DNA of 35,006 nt. It comes from Acidobacteriota bacterium (GTDB lineage Bacteria > Acidobacteriota > Vicinamibacteria > Vicinamibacterales > CAVVIG01). Location: positions 1-35,006 of the forward strand of contig JANYHS010000003.1 in the NCBI GenBank assembly GCA_025358945.1, read 5' to 3'. A program made the position numbers and the translations under genes. Under the pieces are notes generated by a model. It worked only from the letters and a program-made list of their open reading frames with translations, was not told where the DNA came from and did not search any database. Below are positions 18,184-27,178 of the stretch, in pieces; the stretch's first letter is position 1; the number at the start of each line of letters is the position of its first letter.

Positions 18184-18202
18184 GGGAGGGGAACCCTCAA
18201 TA

Positions 18203-18625
18203 CTACCGTACTGCCCTTAGCGTCGCTATAAGTGGTTGATGAGCGACGCGATGCTGGCCGCTCCGAACCCGTTGTCGATGTTTACGGCGGAGACCTCCCA
18301 GGCACAGCGGGTGTTTGGCAGGAAAAGGCGGTCCGCTCTTCGGGTCAGCGCGCAGAAACTGCGACCGCTGTGTCGTCAGCCTCTCGATCAGGCCAGATTT
18401 CCCCGATCGGTTGTTGGCACGGTGCGCGTGTGGATGTTGGCATCGCAGGACGACGCGGACCAAGACGAATAGCCCGGGCTTCCCCGTACGAGCTATGTAC
18501 GACCGGAGCACGGCGTTCATGCGCGTCTGGTAGCGCGGTCCAGTTTGTTTGAACCAATCGAGCACGTCCTCATCGACACGCAGGGAGATGGCACTTGATC
18601 GCTTTCTTGTAGGTTGCTCGTCCAC
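18203..18625 (-). CDS. BrnA-like antitoxin, orphan and probably with a decayed C-terminus
   Basis: From GTG 18625 the frame encodes 140 residues. The first 45 contain the BrnA/CopG-type antitoxin pattern: SSAISLRVDEDVLDWF, then GPRYQTRMNAVLRSYI. A good Shine-Dalgarno, AGGAG, lies 8 bases before the GTG, so the start is well supported. BrnA proteins normally end soon after the LRSYI helix. Here the frame runs on for about 95 residues of unlike, Arg- and His-rich sequence, overlapping an out-of-frame larB fragment, so the natural end is probably lost. No BrnT toxin gene is recognisable upstream, where the partner normally lies. It is a remnant or orphan of a type II toxin-antitoxin pair. Confidence 0.55.
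   Translation of the reverse strand: MDEQPTRKRSSAISLRVDEDVLDWFKQTGPRYQTRMNAVLRSYIARTGKPGLFVLVRVVLRCQHPHAHRANNRSGKSGLIERLTTQRSQFLRADPKSGPPFPAKHPLCLGGLRRKHRQRVRSGQHRVAHQPLIATLRAVR
18226..18327 (-). pseudogene. Second copy of the larB 3' end
   Basis: In this frame the minus strand reads CAWEVSAVNIDNGFGAA and then SIASLINHL followed by a stop. The intact larB at 24832 ends with VNIDNGFGAASIASLINHL and a stop. By hand alignment about 63 of 83 bases match, with many differences at third codon positions, and weak similarity continues some 14 bases past the stop codon. No larB sequence is seen upstream of about 18327. It lies on the same strand as intact larB, 6.6 kb away. Confidence 0.8.
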
Positions 18626-18783
18626 GGCGATTGCTCCTATGCGCTGAAATGATGCGGCGGAGGATCTATCCGTCGCTTCTGAGACGAGCGCGCGAATGAC
18701 CCAAGTGCTAAACAGCACGATCCATTCGATGAGGACCGCACCTCGCCAAGGCTTGACGCCAGGCAGGCTATAGTGTTCCCACC

Positions 18784-19245
18784 GTGCGCCGCCTCGGCAA
18801 GCTGACCCTCATTCTGGCGATCCTGACCGGCGCCGCCGCCGGCATCGGCGCCTTCACCTTCCGGTATGGCGAAGGCCTGAGCTACTTCTCCACCGATCCC
18901 CGTGCGTGCAAGAACTGTCACGTGATGAACGATCAGTACGCCTCGTGGACCCACGGACCGCATCACGCGGTGGCGCGGTGCGTGGACTGTCACCTGCCGC
19001 ACGAGTTCATCCCGAAGTACCTGGCCAAGGCGGACAACGGCTACCGCCATTCGAAGGGGTTCACCTTCATGGATTTCCACGATCCCATCATGATTACGCC
19101 GCGCAATTCGCGCATCCTGCAGGACAACTGTCTGCGCTGCCACGGCGACTTCGTCCACGACATCGTGCGCGGCAGCACGACGCACGAAGAGGCTGTCTCG
19201 TGCGTCCATTGCCATCGCGGTGTCGGCCATGGTGTGCGCTTCTAA
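18784..19245 (+). CDS. nrfH: NrfH-type tetrahaem cytochrome c, quinol-oxidising subunit
   Basis: NapC/NirT-family membrane cytochrome that takes electrons from menaquinol and passes them to NrfA. It has 153 residues. An uncleaved N-terminal membrane anchor spans about residues 7-25. Four CXXCH haem sites follow: CKNCH 42-46, CVDCH 66-70, CLRCH 116-120 and CVHCH 140-144. This is the NrfH count and length. The GTG start at 18784 has no convincing ribosome binding site. It ends 16 bases before nrfA, so the two form an operon. Confidence 0.94.
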   Translation: MRRLGKLTLILAILTGAAAGIGAFTFRYGEGLSYFSTDPRACKNCHVMNDQYASWTHGPHHAVARCVDCHLPHEFIPKYLAKADNGYRHSKGFTFMDFHDPIMITPRNSRILQDNCLRCHGDFVHDIVRGSTTHEEAVSCVHCHRGVGHGVRF

Positions 19246-19261
19246 TGCGAGAGAGGGAGGC

Positions 19262-20761
19262 ATGAGCGATTCTTTTTCAAACACCAGGCGCCGCCGGGCG
19301 CTGCTGCTGGGCGGCATCGCCGGAGTCTTTGCGGTGATGGTCTTCCTGATCACGGGGCTGCTGACGTCCATCTTTCAGCGGAAGCAGGAAGCCAAGAACC
19401 CGTACGTGCGACTGGTCGAGGTCAACGAGGAAACGACCGATCCGGCAGCGTGGGGCGTCAACTGGGCGCGCGAATACGACGACTACAAGCGCACAACCGA
19501 GTCGACCAAGACGCGGTTCGGTGGATCGGAGACGCTGCCTGCGGAAAAGGCGGCGGCAAACCCATGGCTGACCCGCATGTTTGCCGGCTACGCCTTCGCG
19601 ATCGATTATCGGGATCGGCGGGGACACGCCTACATGCTGCAGGACCAGGACCAGACACGGCGGGTAACCGAGAAGAAGCAGCCCGGCTCGTGCCTGCAGT
19701 GCCACACCGCGGTCATGCCGACCTACCGGCGTCTCGGCGGCGGCGATGTCTTCAAAGGTTTCGAGGCGCTCGGCCGGCTCTCGTACCAAGAAGCGCGTGC
19801 CGAGGTCGTCAAGACCGGGTCGTCGAACCCGATCGCCGGAGGTACGCAGGCCACCTTCCAGCACGCGGACGGCGCTCACCCTGTCGCGTGCGTGGACTGC
19901 CACGATCCGCAGAGCATGGAGCTGCGCGTGACGCGCCCGGGATTCATCCGCGGCATCCAGGCGCTCGCGGACGGTACGGCGCCGACGCCGCACCTCGAGA
20001 GCATCGAACGCTGGCGCGCCGGCGGCCGCGCCAAGCCGTACGATCCCAACGTCGACGCGTCGCGTCAGGAAATGCGCTCCTATGTCTGCGGGCAATGCCA
20101 CGTGGAGTACTACTGCGGGCCGAAGACCACGCTGTTCTACCCCTGGAACAACGGCCTGAAGGTGGACCAGATCGAGAGCTACTACGACCAGTACAAATTT
20201 CCCGACGGGCACCGCTTCTACGACTGGGCCCACGCCGAGACCGGCGCCGAGGTGCTCAAGGCGCAGCACCCCGAGTTCGAGACCTGGAGCCAGGGCATCC
20301 ATGCGCGCAGCGGCGTCTCCTGCGCCGACTGTCACATGCCGTACAAGCGCGAGGGCGCGATGAAGGTGTCGGATCACTGGGTGAGAAGCCCGCTGACTAA
20401 TATCTCCCGCGCCTGCCAGGTCTGCCACCCGTATTCAGAGACCGAGATTCAGGCGCGCGTCGGCGCGATTCAGGAACGCACCCACCAGCTGCTCGATCGC
20501 TCAGCGACGGCGCTGACGGCCCTGCTCGATGCAGTCGTCGCGGCAAAGAAGAGCGGCGTTTCGGAGGCGCAGCTGGCCGACGTACTCGCGCTGCAGCGCA
20601 AGGCGCAGTGGCGGCTGGACTTCGTCGCGGCGGAAAACTCGATGGGCTTTCACGCGCCGCAAGAAACGGCGCGGGTGCTGGCCGAGGCAATCGACTACGC
20701 CCGGCAGGGCCAGCTGGCGGCGAGCACGCGGTCGAGCGGCGCGCGGCCAGCGGCACGGTAG
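19262..20761 (+). CDS. nrfA: NrfA, pentahaem cytochrome c nitrite reductase (CXXCH-type first haem)
   Basis: Periplasmic enzyme that reduces nitrite to ammonium with six electrons. It has 499 residues from ATG 19262, which follows GAGAGGGAGGC. A membrane-spanning signal anchor lies at about residues 12-36. Haem sites are CLQCH 144-148, CVDCH 210-214, CGQCH 276-280, CADCH 354-358 and CQVCH 385-389. Calcium and active-site residues of the family are present: E282-Y283 after the third haem, and K333, Q335 and H336 in LKAQHPE. The RGHAY segment expected near the active-site Arg is also there. The first haem has His where E. coli NrfA has Lys (CWSCK), as in the CXXCH subgroup. Paired with nrfH. 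Confidence 0.95.
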   Translation: MSDSFSNTRRRRALLLGGIAGVFAVMVFLITGLLTSIFQRKQEAKNPYVRLVEVNEETTDPAAWGVNWAREYDDYKRTTESTKTRFGGSETLPAEKAAANPWLTRMFAGYAFAIDYRDRRGHAYMLQDQDQTRRVTEKKQPGSCLQCHTAVMPTYRRLGGGDVFKGFEALGRLSYQEARAEVVKTGSSNPIAGGTQATFQHADGAHPVACVDCHDPQSMELRVTRPGFIRGIQALADGTAPTPHLESIERWRAGGRAKPYDPNVDASRQEMRSYVCGQCHVEYYCGPKTTLFYPWNNGLKVDQIESYYDQYKFPDGHRFYDWAHAETGAEVLKAQHPEFETWSQGIHARSGVSCADCHMPYKREGAMKVSDHWVRSPLTNISRACQVCHPYSETEIQARVGAIQERTHQLLDRSATALTALLDAVVAAKKSGVSEAQLADVLALQRKAQWRLDFVAAENSMGFHAPQETARVLAEAIDYARQGQLAASTRSSGARPAAR

Positions 20762-20805
20762 ATTGTTTTTCACGTGTGTGCGCGACGTCGCGTCCGGGCT
20801 TGAGC

Positions 20806-22290
20806 TCAGAACTGAATCACGTTCTCCAGGTACGCGAACTTCAAGGTGTCGCCGCTGAACGCGTGCCGGACCACGTCGCCGCCGCGCAGTACGCCGACAT
20901 AGCCGTTGATCGACCAATGCCGGGCAATCGAACGGTCGGCCGAGCCCTCAATCATTGTGCCGAGCCGGGTCTGGCCGTTCGAGACCCGGCCGGCATAGCC
21001 GAAGTAGGTGCCGGTCGATTGCGTCGCTCCGCTGCCCGCGTACCAGCGATCGGCAGCGCTGACGAGGTCGAGCGCGTGCAACTCCATCCGAAGCGTCAGC
21101 TTCGGCGAGGGACGCAGCACCGCCTGCGCGAACGCGTCGTTGAGGTTCATCAGGCTGTACACGGTCGAGAGCGAGTACTTCCTGACGGTGGGCATCACCG
21201 GGAAATAGGTCTCATGACGGGTGTCTGCCGGGGCGTCGTCGCCCGAGGCACGGAAGATCCCGGCGCGAATCCATGGACGCCAGGGCAGCGCGGTCCACTG
21301 ATAGCCGGCCTCGCCGGCCGCCGACCAGGCGCGGTGCGTCTGCGCATACCACGATCCGGTCTGACCGGCCGCCCAGCCGACCACATCCCACCGGCCCGGA
21401 CCGGCCGGGTACTCACCCACCACACTGGTGCCAAACGTCTGGATCTGGACATCGACCGACGAGGCGGTGAGGCCGGAGTTGTCCGGGCGGGCCGCCACTG
21501 CCCGCGTGTCGTCGTACTGGTTGGCGAACAGTTGCCATTCCGTGTGGCGAAGCGCGGCGCCGGGCTTCAGCGTGAGAGCGCCGGTGAACAAGTCGACGTG
21601 CGTCATCTCTGCGTTCGCCGCGTTCTCGAATCCACCCTGGGTCGGGCGCACGGCCGACACCGTCGCGTGCCACCGCGGCCGATCGACGTCCACCCGGACG
21701 CCGTCAAACGCCCGCTGATACAACGACCACTCGAATTCGCCTATGAGGCGCGAGTCGAGCCGCAGCCGCTTGACCCCTTCGATCGCCGCGTCGCCCGATG
21801 CTGACTCCGCGCCCGAGGTGTAACCGAACCGTCCCACCTGGATCACGGTGCCAGGGATGACGTGCTTCAGTCGCGCGTTGAGATAGCGCAGGTACAGTTG
21901 ATGGCTGTCGGTCTGGCCGCTCGCGGCGAAGTACAAGGAGCCAGACCCAAGCGCACCCGGCCCGGTCGCGTTGGTGGGCAGGTTGCCGAACTGGACGTAT
22001 TGCAGCGCTCCGGCCAAATCGATGGCCGACGTTCGATGCTCGACGCCGACAAACAGCCGGTTGGCGACGTCGGTGTAGTCGGGATCGCCGCCGCCCGGTT
22101 TGGGCTCGAAGTAGTGCCAGGACTCGACCCGGGTCCAATCGCGCACCTGCCAGGTCGTGTTCGGGGCAGCAGCCGGCGCCGCGGGAGGTGGCGCCGGTGG
22201 TTGCCCCAACGTGACACGCGCGTGAAGCAACATCAGCGCGGCGGCGAATTGCGCGACGTGCAACGGCGGCCGGCTCGTGTGGATCAACAT
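20806..22290 (-). CDS. Outer-membrane beta-barrel porin, alginate-export family
   Basis: From ATG 22290 it has 494 residues. The N-terminus is a signal peptide (hydrophobic FAAALMLLHA, cleavage near LGQ), then a Pro and Ala-rich spacer. The rest has amphipathic strands typical of outer-membrane barrels. Family-like features include VGRFGYTSGAE, LIGEFEWSLYQRAFDGVRV and DNSGL near a large loop. The final residue is Phe (ENVIQF), the usual barrel-insertion signal. Alginate-export-like (PF13372) proteins are general porins as often as polysaccharide exporters. No alginate genes are nearby, so passage of a small anion or metal for the adjacent redox proteins is more likely, but this is inference. 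It converges with nrfA and diverges from the cytochrome-oxidase pair. Confidence 0.82.
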   Translation of the reverse strand: MLIHTSRPPLHVAQFAAALMLLHARVTLGQPPAPPPAAPAAAPNTTWQVRDWTRVESWHYFEPKPGGGDPDYTDVANRLFVGVEHRTSAIDLAGALQYVQFGNLPTNATGPGALGSGSLYFAASGQTDSHQLYLRYLNARLKHVIPGTVIQVGRFGYTSGAESASGDAAIEGVKRLRLDSRLIGEFEWSLYQRAFDGVRVDVDRPRWHATVSAVRPTQGGFENAANAEMTHVDLFTGALTLKPGAALRHTEWQLFANQYDDTRAVAARPDNSGLTASSVDVQIQTFGTSVVGEYPAGPGRWDVVGWAAGQTGSWYAQTHRAWSAAGEAGYQWTALPWRPWIRAGIFRASGDDAPADTRHETYFPVMPTVRKYSLSTVYSLMNLNDAFAQAVLRPSPKLTLRMELHALDLVSAADRWYAGSGATQSTGTYFGYAGRVSNGQTRLGTMIEGSADRSIARHWSINGYVGVLRGGDVVRHAFSGDTLKFAYLENVIQF

Positions 22291-22324
22291 GATCTCAGTG
22301 TGAGGGCATTCGTGGAAGTGCACC

Positions 22325-22340
22325 TATGACCGCCGTCATA
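22325..22340. promoter_or_regulatory. Inverted repeat TATGAC-N4-GTCATA before the porin gene
   Basis: A perfect 6-bp inverted repeat with a 4-base centre (cgcc), 35 bases upstream of the porin start. The half-site TGAC with N4 spacing is the form bound by FNR/DNR/NnrR-type regulators (consensus near TTGAC-N4-GTCAA). Binding is not shown, and one flanking base differs from that consensus on each side. Confidence 0.45.
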
Positions 22341-22437
22341 CTGCGCGCGGTCAGATCGATCTCGACAACCGAGGCGTCCGGATTGCGTTTGCGGGCCTCG
22401 ACCAGCAATCAGTTGTGGGCGGCCGAGCGGCATTGAG

Positions 22438-22453
22438 GTGAACAAATATTCAC
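22438..22453. promoter_or_regulatory. Inverted repeat GTGAA-N6-TTCAC before the cytochrome-oxidase operon
   Basis: A perfect 5-bp inverted repeat with an AT-rich centre (caaata) in an otherwise GC-rich region, 101 bases upstream of the cytochrome c start. It is followed by an A-run (ataaaaaa). It could be an operator or the core of a promoter. The half-sites are shorter than the CRP consensus and the spacing does not fit TGTGA-N6-TCACA exactly. The rest of the 263-base divergent gap (22291-22553) shows no recognised site. Confidence 0.4.
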
Positions 22454-22553
22454 ATAAAAAAGGGCGTTTCGGCATGGTCATTGCCCTCTCTCCCACAAGG
22501 TCGCTGTGTTTGCCGGATTCTCGGCAGTCCGCAACGGCCGAAGGGAGCTCTGA

Positions 22554-22973
22554 ATGGTCAGGTATGTTCTCGTCGCTATCGCGAGCGTCATGCTGCTGGC
22601 AGGCGCCGCTCGCGTCGCAGGAGCGCAGCAAAGAGTGGAGAAGGCGCCGATCAAACCGACGCCGGTCGGCGACGCCGGGAAGATGTTCGACACCTACTGC
22701 GCCGTATGCCACGGCAAGGAAGGCAAGGGCGACGGCCCGGCAGCGAAATCGCTCGCGAAGGTGCCCGCGGACCTCACGAAGATTTCGGCTCGGAACAACG
22801 GCACGTTCCCGGAAACCAGGGTCAAGCGCTACATCGAGGGCCTGGACGAAGTGGCGGCACACGGCACGCGCGACATGCCGATGTGGGGCGATCTGTTCAG
22901 ATCGCTCAATCGCGACACGGCCCAACTGCGCATCGCCGGGCTGTCGGACTACCTGAAAGCTATGCAAAAGTAG
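22554..22973 (+). CDS. Monohaem class I cytochrome c
   Basis: It has 139 residues. A signal peptide (MVRYVLVAIASVMLLAG) ends near AGAQQ. The single haem site is CAVCH at 49-53, followed by GKEGKGDGPAA. The distal Met ligand is expected in DMPMWGDLF (M108 or M110). It is a small soluble or periplasmic electron carrier. The ATG is preceded by AAGGGAG. It ends 4 bases before a multicopper oxidase, which it may feed or drain; the pairing suggests direct electron exchange, but the direction is unknown. Confidence 0.9.
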   Translation: MVRYVLVAIASVMLLAGAARVAGAQQRVEKAPIKPTPVGDAGKMFDTYCAVCHGKEGKGDGPAAKSLAKVPADLTKISARNNGTFPETRVKRYIEGLDEVAAHGTRDMPMWGDLFRSLNRDTAQLRIAGLSDYLKAMQK

Positions 22974-22977
22974 GAGG

Positions 22978-24345
22978 ATGACCCGTCGGCAGCTTCTCGC
23001 ATTGACGTGCTTCTGGACTTCGGCGCGTGCATCCGGCCTCGGCCAGCACGCGCCGAACGTCGTCCCACGCGCGCCGATCGCCCCGCAGCTGTTGGTCGGA
23101 AACGCCGACATCACACTCCGCATCGCCGAGCTGACGCTGGAGCTCGCGCCCCGCCGCACGATCAGAACGCTCGCCTACAACGGCCAGGTGCCCGGCCCCC
23201 TGCTGCGCGCCAGGCGCGGGACGCCCCTGACCGTCGACGTCTGGAACGACACGACAGAGCCCGACATCGTGCACTGGCACGGGTTTCACATTCCGTCGGA
23301 CGTGGACGGCGCGTACGAGGAGGGCACGCCGGGTGTTCCGCCCAACAGCCGCCGGCGCTACGTGTTCACGCCCGATCCGGCCGGCACCCGGTGGTACCAC
23401 AGCCACACGACGGCGGACCGGAATCTGAAGAAGAGCACCTACACCGGGCAGTTCGGCATGTTCGTGGTGGAGGACGGTGACGATCCCGGCGCCTACGATC
23501 TGGAAGTGCCGATCCTGCTGCATGAATGGGATCCGCGCTTCACGTCCGATGGCCCGATGGACGTGGAGTTTCGCGCATTCTCGATCAACGGCAAGATGCT
23601 CGGGGCCGGCGAGCCGATCCGCGTGCGGCGGTCACAGCGCGTGTTGTTTCGCATCCTCAACGCCAGTGCGACGATGCCGCACCGCCTCGCGCTGCCGGGG
23701 CATCTGCTCAACGTCATCGCGCTCGACGGCAACGCCGTGGCGACGCCGCGACAGGTTCCCTCGGTGGATCTCGCTCCGGGCGAGCGCGTGGACGCGATCG
23801 TCGAGATGAATCGGCCGGGCGTCTGGATCCTCGGCGAGCTGCGACCGGAACACCGCGCGGCCGGCATGGGCATCGTCGTCGAATATGCGGGGGAGCAAGG
23901 GCCACCACGGTGGCTGCCCGTGCCGGATTTCGCCTGGAGCTACGCGGCGTTCGGCGGATCAGCCGCGGTGCCCGAGCCCGACGGGCGGCAGACGCTGGTG
24001 TTTCGCGCCGCGGGCGACGGGCATCACTGGACCATCAACGGCAAGTCGTACCCGAAAACCGATCCGATCGTGGTCCGCGCGAACCGGCGCTACCGCTGGA
24101 CCTTCGACAACCAGAGCGCCAACGACCATCCGGTCCACCTGCACCGGCACCGGTTCGAGATCGTGCGGTTCGACGGGCGGCCGATGTCCGGCGTCTGGAA
24201 GGACGTCGTCGTCGTGCCGGCGTGGAAACAGGTGGAGGTGGACGTGCCCACCACCCAGCCCGGGCTGTCGCTGTTTCACTGCCATCAGCAGTTCCACATG
24301 GACATGGGCTTCATGGCGATGATGCGCTACACGGAACAAGAGTAA
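22978..24345 (+). CDS. Tat-exported three-domain multicopper oxidase (laccase-like)
   Basis: It has 455 residues. The N-terminus TRRQLLALT is a twin-arginine-like signal, fitting export of a folded copper enzyme. All four copper motifs are present: HWHGFH (99-104), WYHSH (139-143), HPVHLHRH (about 382-389) and HCHQQFHMDMGFM near the C-terminus, with the type 1 Cys at about 435. It therefore has full type 1 and trinuclear sites and is not a two-domain nitrite reductase. Likely substrates are phenols or metal ions such as Cu(I), Mn(II) or Fe(II). It shares a transcript with the cytochrome c gene. The purine run GAGG abuts the ATG directly, an unusually close spacing. Confidence 0.93.
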   Translation: MTRRQLLALTCFWTSARASGLGQHAPNVVPRAPIAPQLLVGNADITLRIAELTLELAPRRTIRTLAYNGQVPGPLLRARRGTPLTVDVWNDTTEPDIVHWHGFHIPSDVDGAYEEGTPGVPPNSRRRYVFTPDPAGTRWYHSHTTADRNLKKSTYTGQFGMFVVEDGDDPGAYDLEVPILLHEWDPRFTSDGPMDVEFRAFSINGKMLGAGEPIRVRRSQRVLFRILNASATMPHRLALPGHLLNVIALDGNAVATPRQVPSVDLAPGERVDAIVEMNRPGVWILGELRPEHRAAGMGIVVEYAGEQGPPRWLPVPDFAWSYAAFGGSAAVPEPDGRQTLVFRAAGDGHHWTINGKSYPKTDPIVVRANRRYRWTFDNQSANDHPVHLHRHRFEIVRFDGRPMSGVWKDVVVVPAWKQVEVDVPTTQPGLSLFHCHQQFHMDMGFMAMMRYTEQE

Positions 24346-24450
24346 GCCTGGCGGCTAGTGTGGCCTATCGTCTGGCGTACGATGTGGAGCAAGAAAGACA
24401 CGGGCGAGGTGGCTACGGGCATATCCTTCGAACCGCTGCACGATCGGATC

Positions 24451-24792
24451 GGTATGTACGAGGTGATCGGTCAGCGCGTATGCTGACTGCGACGGCCGCG
24501 AATCGACGATGAGGTACTTCGCGGACGCGAGATCGGCATCCGGCTGGTGTTAGGCGCCCCGACGGCAGGCGTATTGACGATGTTCGTGGGACAGGCGCTG
24601 AGACTTGGCGCGGTCGGCGCCGGCTGCGGACTCGTGGCCGCGTTGGCGATGACACATCTCATGTCATCCCTGTTGTTTCATGTCAGCGCCGCCGATTCCG
24701 TGACCTACGCGATGGTCACATCCGCGTTGATCGGCGCAACGCTGGTGGCAGCTACGTCCCTGCCCGGCGGGCGACGCGGATCCCGACGCTGA
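24451..24792 (+). pseudogene. C-terminal remnant of an FtsX/MacB-type (ADOP) ABC permease
   Basis: The frame reads GMYEVIGQRVC, an in-frame stop at 24484-24486, then LRGREIGIRLVLGA and a membrane segment ending ATSLPGG. This follows the C-terminal pattern of MacB/ADOP permeases (GLYGV, then REIGIRMALGA, two membrane helices, slLFxVsaxD, and P-x-R-R-A). The upstream 650 or so residues are absent and the frame is interrupted. No ATPase partner is near. The 105 bases before it, after the oxidase stop, show nothing recognisable. Confidence 0.7.
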
Positions 24793-24831
24793 GGTCTTGC
24801 GCGCGTCTCTGGCCGCAGTCCTTCGCGTTCG

Positions 24832-25593
24832 CTACAAGTGATTGATCAGCGACGCGATCGAGGCGGCCCCGAAGCCGTTATCGATGTTCACCACCGACAC
24901 TCCGGAGGCGCAGCTGTTGAGCATGCCGAGCAGCGCGGCGATACCGCCAAAACTGGCGCCGTAGCCGATGCTGGTCGGCACGGCGATCACGGGGGCGCTC
25001 ACCAGGCCGGCGACGACGCTGGGCAGGGCGCCTTCCATGCCGGCGACGACGATGATGACGCGCGCGGCGTCGAGGCGCTCGCGTTCCCCCAGCAACCGGT
25101 GCAGGCCGGCGACGCCGACGTCGTACAGCCGCGTGACTTCGTTGCCCATCAGCTCGGCCGTTCGCGCCGCCTCTTCCGCAACCGGCAGGTCCGAGGTGCC
25201 CGCGGCGGCGACGATGATTGTGCCGTTGCCCGGGCTCACGTCCTTCTGGCGCAAGGTGATCAGGCCCGCGTCGGCGTGATACGTCGCAGCGGGGACTTTC
25301 TCGCGCACCGCGGTGTAGGCCGCTTCTGTGGCGCGCGTCACCAGCAGCGTCGAGCCGCGTTTGACGATTTCCGCAGCGATCGCGGCGATTTGGGTGGGCG
25401 TTTTGCCCAGGCCGAGGATCACCTCCGGAAAACCCTGGCGCACGGCGCGATGATGGTCGACCCGAGCGAACCCCAGATCCTCGTACGGCCGGGCGCGCAT
25501 CGCCTCGAGCAGCCGTTGTTTGGCGGTGCCAGGATCGACTTCCCCCCGCGCCACCTGATCGATAAAATCCTCAAGCTGTTTGTTTGACGTCAT
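24832..25593 (-). CDS. larB: LarB, P2CMN synthase (NaAD carboxylase)
   Basis: Carboxylates and hydrolyses nicotinic acid adenine dinucleotide to pyridinium-3,5-biscarboxylate mononucleotide, the first step to the nickel-pincer cofactor of lactate racemase and relatives. It has 253 residues. The C-terminal PurE-like domain carries VAAAGTSDLPVAEEAA, VVAGMEGALPSVVAGLV and VPTSIGYGASFGGIAALL. The start is ATG 25593; the same frame stays open for 1.3 kb upstream, but that part is antisense to the glycosyltransferase gene. No larC or larE is in the window. The 57-base gap to the divergent gene includes an IR, GGTGG-N5-CCACC. Its last codons are duplicated at 18226. Confidence 0.92.
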   Translation of the reverse strand: MTSNKQLEDFIDQVARGEVDPGTAKQRLLEAMRARPYEDLGFARVDHHRAVRQGFPEVILGLGKTPTQIAAIAAEIVKRGSTLLVTRATEAAYTAVREKVPAATYHADAGLITLRQKDVSPGNGTIIVAAAGTSDLPVAEEAARTAELMGNEVTRLYDVGVAGLHRLLGERERLDAARVIIVVAGMEGALPSVVAGLVSAPVIAVPTSIGYGASFGGIAALLGMLNSCASGVSVVNIDNGFGAASIASLINHL

Positions 25594-25650
25594 CAGATAC
25601 CCAACAGTAATATAAGTGATTGAGTCGGTGGGGGTTCCACCTGTAAATAC

Positions 25651-27150
<1,500 letters not shown>

Positions 27151-27178
27151 AAGTCAGAAGGTCGGAACTTAGAAGTAG

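Noticed and set aside
18753-18774. TTGACG and TATAGT as a promoter for nrfH
   Set aside because: Only 10 bases separate them, far from the 16-18 needed, and no alternative -35 is convincing.
18626-18783. A brnT toxin gene upstream of the BrnA-like frame
   Set aside because: No frame in this 158-base stretch shows the BrnT pattern. A short Arg-rich piece is too weak to call.
22978-24345. Multicopper oxidase as a copper nitrite reductase (NirK) beside nrfHA
   Set aside because: It has the complete trinuclear-site His pairs and the C-terminal HCH motif of three-domain oxidases, which NirK does not have in this arrangement.
18784-24831. An integrase or transposase that could mobilise the nrf-oxidase block
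   Set aside because: Every well-supported gene in the interval has another identity, and the gaps show no recombinase motif. The insertion model rests on the larB repeat alone.
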